Under the pieces are notes generated by a model. The model was not told where the DNA came from and made no database searches. It saw only the letters and a program-made list of their open reading frames with translations. Shown here one piece after another: positions 1 to 12,600 of a stretch of DNA of 64,000 bases (position 1 is its first letter; every line of letters starts with the position of its first letter). Location of the stretch: the NCBI GenBank assembly GCA_964036045.1, contig OZ038382.1:79397918-79461917 (forward strand). Direction: 5' to 3'. The DNA is from Eutreptiella sp. 'Long Island Sound 2002' (taxonomy: Eukaryota; Euglenozoa; Euglenophyceae; Eutreptiales; Eutreptiaceae). The translations under genes were made by a program, and so were the position numbers.

Positions 1-744
1 GGCTGTCAAAAAATCTGTAACAATTTTCTGCCTGCCTGAAAAGGGTAAATAACATACAAAATTCCCTGCCTGCCCTGCAGCATACACAGCAAGTGCACTG
101 GTGGCTCCGTTTGTCATGTCAGTTGTGCAGCGTAAAAAAAACTGAAATACCCTACAAAGCCCTTTAACCTGCACCTGATTAGACGACGGTCCTGCCCCGC
201 ATTCAGGACCCTTCACTGATATCCACTTGCTGGCGCTGCAAAGACAAAGGCAAAGAAACGAAACAGGCATATCATTTGGGGAAAATCGACAATATGTCTA
301 ATCGTCAGTCATACCTGTATATATCTACCATCCGACACTGCAGACACTCACGTCCTTGCACAGTTCACCTCTTGACCTGCATAACAAACACCGAGAGGTT
401 AGAAACTACTCACACGCAAACCACAACTATGCTAATGCGCACGCCGTATAAAAACGCAAATGAAGCTTACTGACATGCTGCCAAAAATTTCTATTATTAC
501 ACCCTGGTGTGAAACGTGTAACTGTATTTCTGTACACCGTCACCCTTAAGCTGACCCTGTGTCACAAAACTGATTCCACTGATCGCGCTGCCGCTGATTG
601 CGCTGATTTCGCTTCTTCCTGCCGCTTTCGCAGCTTCCGCAGATTTTACGTCAGCTTGTTCCCAACTTTTCCTGTGATGCTAATAGTGTTAGAACACTAA
701 TCACTAAAGATGTCAAAATGGAAAACAATAAGGTGCTGCGGCTG
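1..744. other. Left flank, no gene recognised
   Basis: This AT-leaning stretch has only short unrelated open frames (65 codons or fewer) with no recognisable motif. I see no RNA gene and no mobile-element terminus in it. Confidence 0.5.
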
Positions 745-1096
745 CCGTCTAGAGGTTTGGGTACTACTGCTGCCCGAAAGGGTAAGACCCCATTGAGAAT
801 GGTATGGGTAAACAATTGAACCTCGTTGCCCTGCTTAGACGTGCCTTGGTGTCGTGCATTCAACCAAACTACGTGGATTTTGCGCATAGATCACTTCTGC
901 TTGGTTTTTGTAAGTGAAGTCAGATTCCGTCTAGGGGTTTGGGTACTAGGGTGCTCCCCGAAGGGTCAAAATTGCATTGAGAATGGTATGGGTAAATAAT
1001 AATTGCAATTGAACTTCGTTTCCTTGCTTAGATGCGCCTTGGTGTCGTGCATTCAATCAAACTACATGATTTTTGCACAAAAATCACTTCTGCTAC
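745..1096. repeat. Two-copy tandem repeat, about 180 bp apart
   Basis: Copy one is about 745-902 and copy two about 927-1096. Both begin CCGTCTAG-GGTTTGGGTACT, share ATTGAGAATGGTATGGGTAAA and GGTGTCGTGCATTCAA, and end CACTTCTGCT. They have drifted by substitutions and small indels, so the duplication is not recent. No coding potential is visible. Confidence 0.75.
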
Positions 1097-2095
1097 CTAA
1101 ACGAGTGCTCGCTAAGCACAGGACCAACCAAACAGCTAAAGAGCCACAAACCGGACAAAGAGGGCAAACATAGAAGTAGTGACCACACACAAAGAAAGAA
1201 ACTGAAACAGAAATGAACATACACCAGGGCCAGCATGTGGTAGCTGGAGGAATTAAACACCACAGAGGCCAGAAAGGCCAGTTGTCAGGTGGGGCTTAAC
1301 GCCACAAAGGCGAGAAAAGCCAGCCCACAGAAGAAAAACCACATGTTTAGTTCTAGTAGTCCACAGTCAAAAAGAAGACAGAAATAAAGGAAAACAAGAG
1401 AAAGAAGACAAACCCACATTTACATATACACAGACAAAAACACTGCAAGTTGAAAACCTCACTCAATGCGCACACAGCAAATACCCAAATTGTACATTCA
1501 ACCCATTTGCATCTTAGATTCACTTGTTCGAACCTGTGAAGGCAGGCTTGGGAAGACGAAGAAAGAGACGCAGTAAGAAGAGGGAAAGTAAAAAATGAAA
1601 CACGGAAAGACGAACACCAAGCCAGGCAGCCGGAAAACCACAAACAGGCAAACACAAAGCTGGCATGCAACAAACAGCACACCTGTGAACAACAGGTGTC
1701 TGCGTGTGCTCACCTTGCGTTGTGTTGCGCCGCGTTGCGCCAGTTTGCCTTGAATGTCTTGAAAATTGACTACTTCACCTGTACACACACAGGCGAACAC
1801 CAAAAAGAAAAAAAAAGCAGTATCAATAATAATAATAATAATTTGACGGCGAACGCTCAAGCAAAAGAAGAGAACAGCGAGAAAAAGCACCAAGACTTAA
1901 ACTGCCTACTCTTCTCTGGTGACTGGCGTCGTCGTGCAGAGATCAGCGGCGCCTCCTCTGAAAGCACCACCAGCGTCTCTCCTTCATGGTTCGCGGCGCC
2001 GTTCAAAACGTGCAGTGCGAAAAGAACTACTTCAGGCGGCGCTGTCCATAGCGCTGATTCCCTCGAGTTGCAGGTCAGGCTGCGCTCTCCATAGC
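1097..2095. other. Non-coding flank with an (AAT)n microsatellite
   Basis: The stretch holds a short (AAT)n run near 1828-1843 and A-rich sequence from 1100 to 1900. Overlapping open frames of 109-132 codons exist on both strands, but they are low-complexity (Phe/Cys-rich on the minus strand) and have no recognisable domain. I see no supported gene. Confidence 0.45.
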
Positions 2096-2233
2096 GCCGT
2101 ACGCCTGTGGCAGCGCCGTCAGCAACGCCGTACTCCTGTGGCAGCACGCTCCACAGCGCCGTACTCCTGTGGCGGCGCACTGCACAGCGCTGTACTCCTG
2201 TGGCAGCGAACTCCACAGCGCTGTACTCCTCGG
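2096..2233. repeat. 31-bp minisatellite, about 4.4 units
   Basis: Units start at 2096, 2127, 2158 and 2189, with a partial unit at 2220. The core is GCYGTACTCCTGTGGCAGC followed by a 12-base spacer ending in CACAGC. The first unit is the most diverged. Open frames on both strands cross it only because the unit is GC-rich. Confidence 0.85.
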
Positions 2234-4377
2234 ATGGAACTGGCTGCGTGACGCGTTGGCGACGGCGTTCTCTACGCCTCCGGCGGGAGCAATGGTTTAC
2301 CCAACGCTGTTTGGGCAGCGTCAGGACGCTGATCATTTTTGCTTCATTGGTTGTCCTTGGCCCTCGAAGCGGCACAACAGCAGAATACCCCTTCCATCAA
2401 TGGGACTGTAGTGAAATTTACCTTGCTCTCCAACTCTTGTATTGATCATTATTGATTTCCATATGATCTTCATTGAATTGAACTTCCAGTTTTGCAAATC
2501 TAATACATTGCAAGCATGAAGCAAAGTAAATCCGAAGCGTAATGTCATCCCATTGATCTGCAGTCAAGAGAATAGAATTTTGCAATAAAATGTCAGACGG
2601 TCATTCATCAAAGTAATCACAGATCATTCACGCTTTCTAGGTCTATCTACATTGTGCAGCTGTGCGCGCGACCTTACGCGATCTTTACACCGTGTCCTAT
2701 TACACACTGCGCTGCAGCGGCGAGATTATTCGCCGATTTTGGTGAAAGGACAACGGCGAGGGCGGCATCCAGAAGGCCTCCCAAATGTTCATCAACGCTT
2801 GAAGGACTCGATCAGGATACCTGCACACTACCACATGTGGTTCCGTTGGGCAACTGAACAACGAGCGGGAACACTACCACGGTTTCTTTTCCTGTATCCT
2901 GCTCATAAGCAGCGTTCAGCGTTGAGGGATTGGTTCTTTGCCGTCCTCTTACCACTGTGCTGCTGTGCTGGCACTTCCTTTTTGTATCCGCTGTTCACGC
3001 TCTATACTACCACTGGCAGGGCTTTCGCAATGTTTCGCCGATTTCGGTGAAAGTCTCCCTACTTTAGAGTGCAGTCATACTGCAACTTGTTTTCCGTGCG
3101 GCTGCCGGAACACCTACCTTTGGTTTCGTGCGGTGGGTGGTTTTTCAGGCTCATACAGACCTTTGCATTTGTATCTTACGTTCAATGAGTCATCTCGGGG
3201 AATGTCTACTGTTACATTACACCTTTTCTTGACGGCAGCAACATGGCCGGGGCTGTTCTGCAAGATCACAAAGCGACGGGGACAAACATTCCCTGTTATG
3301 TATCGTCAGTCCGCTTTACCGTATCTCATCTTTGCTTCAACGTGACAATTACCGGCGCAGGTATGTTTCTGGGCCTTTGGTGGTCAGCAGGTTTGCAAAC
3401 GTGCAACATTTACACGTCGTGCGACGCAAGGGTAACAAATATGGGAGGTTGATGCTTTCTCTGATGTGCGCGACTTTTTGCATTTTTGCTGTTGCACTGC
3501 TTTACAGTTTTTGCAGGCAGGCTTACAGTCGAGGTATTACATGAATTGTGCTAAATCTCGCTGAACACAGAACAAAGTGTGGAATTCTTCGTTATTTTGC
3601 GGCAATGCACAATTTCACGCCTACTGAAACATTTCTCATCAACAGAAAGTGAAAACAGCGACATTTCAAGGGGGGGAAAGTAAAAACAAGCATTTGAACG
3701 GGCAAAATGATTGCGGGATTGGTAAAGTGTGGCACGAAGGTGGCCGGATGCAGAATGTGCGGTGCAACTCAAATTTGGACAATTTCACAATTTAATTGAA
3801 ATTTCAATTCAAATTTCGGTTCTCCATTTTGAAATCGTAAATCGCAGTTGGTATACGTGGTTGCAGCCCACAACACCAGGGAAACCGCACTCACACAGGC
3901 ACGCACGTCTCACCCAGCAATTTCGACGGAATTTGGCAAAACCCTATGACTTACTTTTTCCGCAAGAGGGCCAGGGAAATCCAGAAAATAGTGCTCTTCT
4001 GTTTTGTTGATAATTTTGTACTTCATATTCAACAACTATTACAACTGAAGTAGAAAATTTAAAATTTTACATTTCATTTTCACCCTGATCGCTCAAAGGG
4101 CATGAAATATTACTGCTGGTAACAGATCCGTTCCGGGTGCATAGAAATACTTTGGCCGATGTTTTTTCCCCTGTTCTTCAAAGTTTCCTCAGTGAAGGGG
4201 TGGCCTGTTGCGGTGCGGGTAGACCCCCGAAGCCTGGGGCTCCCACAGACTATCTCAAAAGAGGGTCAGTATAATGTGTAGGAGCAGCTACGCCCCTTGC
4301 TGCAGTACACGTCCAAGACGTGCTGCTTTTGGCCAGCGACCAGGTCCACGTTGCTGTCTTCCCTTCGGCGATCCCAA
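2234..4377. other. Left flank, no gene recognised
   Basis: Several open frames of 60-135 codons lie between 2650 and 3550, but none shows a domain, a signal or a conserved relative elsewhere in the window. Two short similar motifs, CGCCGATTTTGGTGAAAG near 2726 and CGCCGATTTCGGTGAAAG near 3034, are about 310 bp apart. From 3550 to 4130 the sequence is AT-rich. Confidence 0.45.
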
Positions 4378-4956
4378 CTCCTTTAGACAAAAGGTTTCTG
4401 GTTTGCTCTCACTTGTGATTGTTCCTTGTATATGCTCTTCAAAAACCTTGCTGGTTTTCGACAACTCAAAATGAAGTCCACACAGAGGTAATGTAGAGCA
4501 AGTCCAGGCACCGGATCAAACAATTCAGGATAACTCCTTCCACAATCAAAACATGTGCAATACAGAGGCACTGCAGATAGAAAGATGTAGATCCAAATAC
4601 AAAGCTCCAATGGTTTATCAACAAAATAGATGATTTTATGTGAAAACTGGCATCACTCAGGCCACCAAGATAACACCAAGCACTTCATGTGCACTCTTCT
4701 GGCCGGGATGGAGTTGGTTAGGAATCTGGGGCATAGAAGTTAGGCCAGATACAGGATGTGGCTTGGCCAAGTAACTGAATTCAGAAACACTTACAAAGTA
4801 GAACCACAATAAGTGGTAGAATCCATTGAGTATAGGGGTCTTGAGGTGGAGGACCACTAGGCTTAACCTACAAGGCCGTAGGCATGAAGTGCCTACTTCT
4901 TTTCGGTATAACCTCTATGAATGAAGATACCTTGGCTCAGTTGAGTGGTAGGGGTC
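4378..4956. repeat. Dispersed repeat R1, copy 1
   Basis: About 575 bp are closely similar, in the same orientation, to 42267-42850. Both start CTCCTTTAGACAAAAGG and run through TGAAGTCCACACAGAGGTA to AGTTGA-TGGTAGGGGT. There are no terminal repeats and no long open frame. On the minus strand a short Cys-containing open stretch (near 4420-4600) is shared with the other copy, so this could be a decayed coding segment or an unclassified repeat. Confidence 0.8.
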
Positions 4957-5184
4957 AACTGTCAACGTGTCCCCAGGATGTGTTGCGCGCTCGCTGGCGT
5001 CCTGTGCTAGATGTAAATAAAAAGATAAGTAAAACACCAAGAGAAGGATTTCCAAATACCTGAAAACAAAGCCAAATAGCATAAACAACGCTTAGGGCAA
5101 ATAGCGCGCTGCGAAACGCGTAAAAACGCGACGTAAAATGTTTCGAACTTAAATAAGTGAAGAGTTACCGCCGTAAGCACTGTA
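4957..5184. other. Unique spacer to element X
   Basis: AT-rich spacer between R1 and the target-site duplication of element X. Nothing recognisable is seen. Confidence 0.5.
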
Positions 5185-5188
5185 ATAA
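5185..5188. repeat. Target-site duplication ATAA of element X, left
   Basis: ATAA lies directly before the LTR end (TGACGCG... on the plus strand). It is matched by ATAA at 38201-38204, directly after the other LTR end (...CCGCTTCA). A 4-bp duplication is within the usual range for Ty3/gypsy elements. Confidence 0.85.
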
Positions 5189-8154
5189 TGACGCGTTCCT
5201 GTGGGGGGCCTGCCCACGGGACGCTGCGGTGACACGCACAAGCAAGCAGGCAGGCAAAGCACTGCGCTCACAGGGGCATCAATACGCTCGTGTCATGTGA
5301 CAAAGCGTTTCAGGATCCTTGCCACTGTGGAACAAGGGAACAAAAGTATGTACAGCAACACATCAGGATATGTGCACATGGGGTTAAGACTGGACTGGGG
5401 TAAGGGCATCACAGGACAATAGACACTCAGTCCCAACACATATTCCAATCCCAGGTCCGACCCTCACAGTGGCTGGTGGGGGCGGGGGCTCAAACACAAT
5501 CCATGCCCTGCTCAGTCCGGACCCTGAAACCCTGCCAATAGAGGAGGTGTCCCGCCCAGCCACAGGCGAGTTCTTGGAAACCAAGAGGGCTTCAAGGCCA
5601 ACTGACACTGGCTCCCGATGCTCCCTTAACGGCAGGTCCCAACTCCTCTCTGAGCCAGAGACAGGGCCCCGCCATTATCCCCTAGGAGTTGGTAGCTAAA
5701 AATGGGCTTTTTCAGCCCAAACTGACATTAGCTCAAAAATCTCCAAAATTGACCGCTCGTGCTGACCCGCCAGAGGTAGAGACGAGGCAACTGACCCTAT
5801 GCCCCTTGAGTATGAACTCTCCGGAGCCCTCACGCAACCTGGTTCCCTCTGAGGTCCCGGCATCAGGGCACCACGGGCTCGTCAAGTGGGGTCATGATGC
5901 CTAAACCACCAAAATTGGCGTCATTCCCACGCGTGGCTCGCCCGGCCAGTGCAAGGCCAATGACTCACAGGATAGGAGGCAGGACCTAGGACGTCTATCT
6001 GAGCGTACAACCTTAAAATTCAGTCCGGGCTCTCTGTGGGCATAGAGATATGGGGACGCCAATTGTTTACACGGGGGGGGTGAAATTGGGGTCCGGAAAG
6101 GGGGTCATTTTGGCTACTCAGAATGAGCCAAAGCTCGGGGGTGCTCCCAATAGTATATCTCCACGCCGGCTTGGAGATCGGATCGGCCATTCCATACGCG
6201 ATCAACCGGGATTTGAACGAAGACTCCCATGCCCTTGGCTCTCAAAGATCTGCATGCCCCTCGGTGTGGTGACAATCCCAATCGGGTCCACGAATGCAAA
6301 AATGGCAAAATCGTCCACACTCATATTGGGCTAGCACCTTGACGAAGGTTGCTCCGCCTCGCCCACGTGGTGTGCCAGCCATGGGGACCAATGTCCATAT
6401 TACCCATGTCATAGATGGTCCATTGGTCCATGCCTCTGGCGTGCACGAGGGTGCTGAACATGGTGCACGGCGGGAAGAAAATCTCGAAAATTGCTCAAAA
6501 TGGCCGAAAATGCCCATTATGGTTGGGCAAATGAGGCACATGCCCGACTTGGACCGGAGTGTGCCATAGGATTGGTATCAAGTCCTATGTGTCCAACATA
6601 TCTTTGGGCGTCGCCCAACTCCTCCGGTTTCGGGAATGGCAGGGTCGCCAAGTGAGCCCATGATTTGGGATGGTCCCAAATCGCCAACATGGCGGCCACG
6701 GTACGCCAAGCCCAAGTGGAGTTATTCGCTGGGTCCGAGATATGTTGGGCACCGAAGTATGTACCCCCATAATATACTTCAGTCATGATGTCAATTGGGT
6801 GCAACGTTGAGATACACGGTCGCCACTTGACATCATGACGGGCAAAAAACAGCAATATTGGCGAAAAAACACCCAAAAGTGCCTTGAAAGGCGCACAAAT
6901 ATATTATAATATCTTCGGCTTGGATTGAGTAATCGACCAATCCTTCTAAACACAATGACTTGACACCAATGACCTCCGATTCCACATATGTGCCCCACTT
7001 GGGGCGCTTTGGAAGGTCGCGCGCGCTGCCTCCCAAGTGGGCACATGCAAAAATGGAATATTGCAAAAAACACACCTTGCTCACAACGCATCGCTTCGGG
7101 AGCGCCCCACAAGCATCCCTTCACGAAAGTTAGGCTCGGGAGTGTTGGTTTGGAGTACAATGAAGGGCCTCGTGCGATATGGGGTCCGTTGGCGGGTTAG
7201 TCTTGGAATGGTGCACCCGCCAAATGGGCACGCGATATGACACCAAATATGGCATATAACCCTACCCACGCCTTCTACACCCAACCTAGTGGCCTAGAAC
7301 CAAAGTATGCCTATATTCTAATGTACCTTTGGTCCCTTAACACGCATGCAAGTGCTTTGGTCGAAAATCGACCTCCTTTCGGAAAGCCGAATTTTAGCAT
7401 GCACGCAAAATATATTGCCCATATGTATATGGAGATCATATATGCACTACCTGGGGAAGACAAGTGATATGCCCCGGATGTAGAGGCAAGCAAGGGTGGG
7501 ACAAACGCCAACTCAACATACTTCTACACGTACTTGGACGCCAAGTACGTGAACAAGCGCACTTCTTGGAGAACACTCAAAATGAATAACCCTTTGGGCC
7601 TATTGAGTTGGGATCCTTTGGCCTCATCCTATGACTATGGGGGGCAGAACCTCGTACACAGTGCCTATGAGGCACATTAGTTCGCTCTTGGGCGCTTGAA
7701 CGCTCGTAGCTCTTGTTATTCCACTTGGGGGTTCAAAGCGCCTTCGGCTGCCCAGATTTCATGGGAAAAATCTGGGAAGCGATCTGTTATATCAAGGAAA
7801 AAATTGCGGATCACTCGGAGACTGTTTCAGTCTTAACTTCAAGAAGGATCGCTTCACAGAATTATCTAATGCAGTCCACGGAACAGGCGACGACAGGCGG
7901 CGCGACTGCGGCGATTTCACGACAATTAGAAACCGCGGTAGAAATCGGGTATTTCACCGATTTCCAACCGCAAATCGACCAAGACAATAAAGTTATGGTA
8001 AATCTACATTGATTCAATGGTTAAGGATTGGATTCCAGATCCCGCGGATTAGAACAGGGATATCCCGCTGACAGCCGGTGTCAACGGCTTCCGCACGGGT
8101 GTGACGGCTCACAGGCCTCCGGGCCTTGGGCCATAGGTTCTGGGTACCGCTTCA
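5189..8154 (-). repeat. 3' LTR of element X (2966 bp)
   Basis: Read on the minus strand, it starts TGAAGCGGTACCCAG at 8154 and ends ACGCGTCA at 5189. The predicted start of R is at 5312 (minus-strand TGAAACGCTTT, 5302-5312). The first 918 bp of U3 (7237-8154) differ completely from the U3 start of elements Y and D, while the rest is shared. It keeps about 205 bp (about 5966-6170) that the partner LTR has lost. Confidence 0.93.
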
Positions 8155-8165
8155 CCCCCCTCCTT
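8155..8165 (-). other. Polypurine tract of element X
   Basis: On the minus strand this reads AAGGAGGGGGG, directly next to the 3' LTR. The same tract sits in the same position in Y (21250-21260) and D (58391-58401). It is the expected primer for plus-strand DNA synthesis. Confidence 0.85.
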
Positions 8166-9623
8166 AGAGCAAACCCTGGGGGGGGCTCGATAATACCCAA
8201 GCATGGCAGCGGGTACCCAGGACCATCCCCTGAAGGGGGGGGGTGTCACATCCTCACTTCAGGCTGATTCGCAGGTTATGCTGCCCAAATCGCACAGTAA
8301 GACAGGTACGGTGCTGTAGCTGTTAGTAACTACAAGTATAGTATCAAGTATCAAGTCCCGGGTCCTGGCAGCGATTGTTCGGCATCCAAAGGACCCGTTA
8401 ACCCATACCAGGTGCACCGGGTGCCGGCTGGTACGGTCACTACCACAGTGGCAGTGGCACACACGGCCAACATAGGCGTCACACGACGACCGAGGTGGTC
8501 CCACAGGTCGAAAGCGACCACAAAGATCCATCAGGCTACCCCAAGCTTCCCAAGGCCCGCCGGCTGGAGGAGAGTCCCCACGGGTCCTTCCTCGGGCGCA
8601 CCATGTCCATATCCACGACGCGAGTCCAGAGTGGTACAGCCGAACGAGCTCCTCCTTAGGGCATCAAGGCCGTCTTTTGCCTCGCCCTATTACCACGAAT
8701 GCCATACATGGGGGAGTCCCCATGCAGTGTGGGCAGAGGCGTCGACTCCTCAAACCACCAGTTTCCCAGGCAGACTGACCGAGGTCAGGAGCACCGGAGG
8801 CCGCCACCCGACTGCAAGTGCGTCTGCGAGTCGGTAGGCTCACACTGGGACTGACAGTGGCGGACCGCTGGGAGTGCATTCAGGCAACTGGGCTTCCCGC
8901 TTGGCGCCATCAGGATCTCCACATCACAGCCACTAGGGCACACGGTATCACAGGCACTCAAACAGAGGAATCTGTACTTAGGTACTGGTCCAGGCTGGAC
9001 CTTATGTAAGAGCATGTACACGGCGACTCAAGGCGCCATCGTATTCGATTCGCATCCCATCAGGGGGAAAACAGTCCACCTTTCGGTGATGGGCTGACAT
9101 ACAGATGCACATATCCTGGGGGGCAGAAAAACAAGCAACAGATGGGGTAATAGGCGTGCAAACAGACTCTGGATAGAGTGCCAAACCACGCCCCGGTTAG
9201 GATAAGGCAATGCAGGAGGGTGGACAGGAAAACGCCTGAGTTCGGGCCATATATAGTCTCTAGACACACGTAGACTAGTCTGGATCCCGCAAGTGCCATG
9301 GGACCAGAGCACACACAAAAAAAAAATCGCAATGCCGATGACAGCGGCATCCGTTGCGCAACGTCGTACGGGCTTCAAGGCCCTAAGAGCTCAGAAAATA
9401 TGAAGGTCAGTCGCCTGCCTGGTTTCCCAAGGATTCAGCAGGCGGGGGGTGACGAATAGAAAATGAAGAGAGGGGCCATCCTCCTCTGGATTCGGCAAGG
9501 GGGGGGGTATATGGCCACTTTGATGGCAGGTCACGGGAAGATGTAAGGGAGCAGGCAAGTAAGGGACGATCCGTCGACCTCACAAGCGCTCAAAATGCAT
9601 CAGGGGAGAGCTCAGGGCGATGA
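8166..9623 (-). other. 3' untranslated interior of element X
   Basis: About 1.46 kb between the remnant pol stop and the polypurine tract, collinear with 22707-21261 of Y and 56902-58390 of D. It contains long G/C runs (for example near 8175, 8235 and 9497) and no open frame kept in all three copies. Confidence 0.7.
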
Positions 9624-12600
9624 TCAGCCGCCCCTGGCTGCAATCGCCCGGGTGAGTGCTGCCAAGTCCGAGACATGGATCTTGGTCTTGTGCTTGCGGA
9701 TGTACTCCATGAAGGGAGTATTGACCTGCGGCACGAACGAGGAGACGGGTTCCCAGGTATAGTGGGACGGCCCATAGCCTCGCCAACGAACCTTGAACTC
9801 CAGGCCTCCGGGTGCCGAGGCGTTCGGACGCTGGGCCAGGATTTTCTCAGCGGTCTAGTCGTCCTGCTCAGCATAGTCGTCGTCCGAGTCAGTATCATGT
9901 GCGGCATAGTCCAGGGACACATGCTGGCCACGGAGGTCGGGTTCCCGCACACGGAGTTGACTCTCGTGGCGCTCCCAGAACTGTCCGTGACCCACCTTGA
10001 TGCGGTAGGTGTCCTCACCAATCCTGCGGACGACCTCTCCGGGTGTGAACCAGGTTTTGGTGCGATGGGTGCCCATAGGGCGGGGTCTGATCACCCACAC
10101 CAGGTCTCCCACCCTGAACGTTTGCGCTGTTGAGCTCGGGGCGGACTTCTGACGCTCAGCATGCCTCTTTTCGAGCTGCTGGCGGATGTTCCGCGCCGTT
10201 GCCTCTTGCCTCGCAAAGAAATCCTTGGCATCCATCGCCATACCATCATCAGACAAGGGAAGTCCCCGACCCAGGGGGTCCCTGCCGAACAGAATCTGGT
10301 GAGGGGACAAACCACCCGGAGTGGGGGTGTCATGATGGGCCTTCAGAGCGGGCCACATCTCCTCAAACCAGTTCCGACGTGGATTGGTGATGTGAATCTT
10401 GCGCAGCTTCTCGAACAGCTGCCGTCCAGCCACTTCAGCACGGCCGTTAGACCGGCTGAGATAGGCGACGCTCTTGGCATGACGTATTCCCATGAGGGAA
10501 CACATAGCCTTGAACCAGCCACCAGTAAACTGGGGCCCTCGGTCACTGCAAATGGTGCGGGGGATGTCAAAGACGGTCAGCCAATGACGAATCATCATGA
10601 CTGCCACTTCCTTGGCAAGCAACCCCTTTTTGCGTGCCGGTACCGCCACTACGTAGCCGCTGTGGCGATCCACACAAAGGACCACACAGTCAAAGGTCTC
10701 TTTGCCTATGTGCACTTCGGGCATGGAGAAGACGTCCATGGCCACGCTCTCCATGGGCTGGTCAGGAACCGGGGTCCATTGGGCTTCCCCCTTGACGTTC
10801 CAGTTATCGGGATTGCAGGCCTGACAGACCGAGCAACCCTTCCTGACCTTCTTGATGGCGGTGTAGAGACCGATACCGCTGATCTCGAACCGGCGCTGCA
10901 TGTCAAGGGCTTGCTTCTTGACCCCCTCGGTGCAGCATGTGGTGGTGCCAAGCTTCACATAGCTCGAGCACTCGGGACTCTGGGACTAGCAGCTTACCGT
11001 TCCGGTAGAGCTTGCCATCTTCCTCAGTCAGCCCCTTTGGCCACTTCTGCCCGTCATCAGGGTCGGTCACAGCCCTATACTCGGCCGCAAAGGCCTCAGA
11101 CTTAGCGTAGTCGTCGGTCCAGTCGTCCTGGAGGCAAGACTCCGGGAAGAGGTGCTTGTCGGACTCAGCTCCATCAGGGGCGAGTACTCTGGCCGCCCTG
11201 CCCATCCTCGTTCCGAGGGGGGCATCCGCAGCGATGACGACAAAGCATTTGACACCTTCCTCCTCCATCAGGCGCTCCATTTCAATGATCCTCTTGGCTT
11301 CAGCGGTCTCAGCCTCATTGCCACGGGCAGAGATATCCGTCATGCCCTTGCTGGCGGGATAGGCCCACCTGCTAAGACAGTCTGCCACGGTGTTATCCTT
11401 CCCAGGAATATACACAACCGTGAGGTCGAACTTGGCCAAGGTCTCGTGCCATCTTGCCCGTCGGGAGGCGGGACCAGAGGGGGTGTCCACGTGCTCGTTA
11501 TGCCACGACCGCAGACTCTGATGGTCGGTGCAGACAGTGACGGGATGGAGGGCTATGTACCCAGCCCATTTCCTGAGAGCCATGACGATGGCATACGCCT
11601 CCTTTTCTCGGGGCGTCCACGTCCGTCTCTGGCCTTCCGCCAGGACTCAGCTCCAGAAGGCCACAGGCACGTGCCTCCCATCGTCAAGCACTTGCTCCAA
11701 CACAGCGCCAACGGCGTAGTCGGAAGCATCGGTGCGCAGGACGAACCCTCGGTCAGGATCCACGAGGTGCAGACCCACTGCGGATAGCAGCGCCTGCTTC
11801 ATCCCCTCAAAGGCACGGTCGGACTCAGCAGTCCAGACCAGAGCCTTCTTGGACCCCTTCTTGGTCTCTTCTTGGTTGCCCTTGAGCATGGTCGTCATGG
11901 GGGCTGCATACTCGGCATACATCTTGATATACCCCGAGTAGTAGTTGCAGAACCCCAGATACGCCCGTAGCTCAGAGACCGTTTTGGGCTTTTCCCAGTG
12001 CTCGATCGCAGCCACCTTGCCAGGTATTGGCTTTCGCTGCCCGTTCCCGACCACGTGGCCAGCGAAGACCACCTCGCTTACCGCAATGGTGGCCTTGTCA
12101 CTGCTGCCCGTGAGTTTTGCCGAACCACAGGGTCCAGCACTCGCGTGACGTCCCTCTCATGTGCCTCCAGGAGCTCCTCGTAGCTCATACTGGGGTCCCC
12201 GGACACGATGATCACGTCCTCCACGAAGGGGTCCGCACGATCACGCACCAGCTCAAGCAGGTTCTCCAGCATCCGCTGAAAAGCCGCATTGCCGTTGGTA
12301 ACGCCCATGGACATCACCTTCCACTGGAGAGGTCCAAGTGGGGTGCTCAAGGCTGTGCAGGCACGGGACTCCTCGGCGAGAGGCATCTGATGATATCCAT
12401 GTTTCAGGTCAATCACCGTGAAGATCCTCCGCCGGTGTAGTTTTTGCAGCATGTCCTCAATGAGGGGCAGCGTATAGCTGTCGTGCTGCGTTTGGGCGTT
12501 CAGGCCGCGGTAGTCGACCACGAGCCGCCACTCACCGGCCACCTTCTTGGGGACGACGAAGCACGGAGAGGCCCATTCGGAGTGGCACGGCTCGAGCTAG

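Noticed and set aside
745-1096. CRISPR-like or LTR-like repeats in the left flank
   Set aside because: Only two long diverged copies in tandem, with no spacer structure and no TG...CA ends or target duplication.
2652-3345. Host gene from the 132- and 135-codon frames
   Set aside because: Overlapping frames without domains, signals or conserved relatives in the window.
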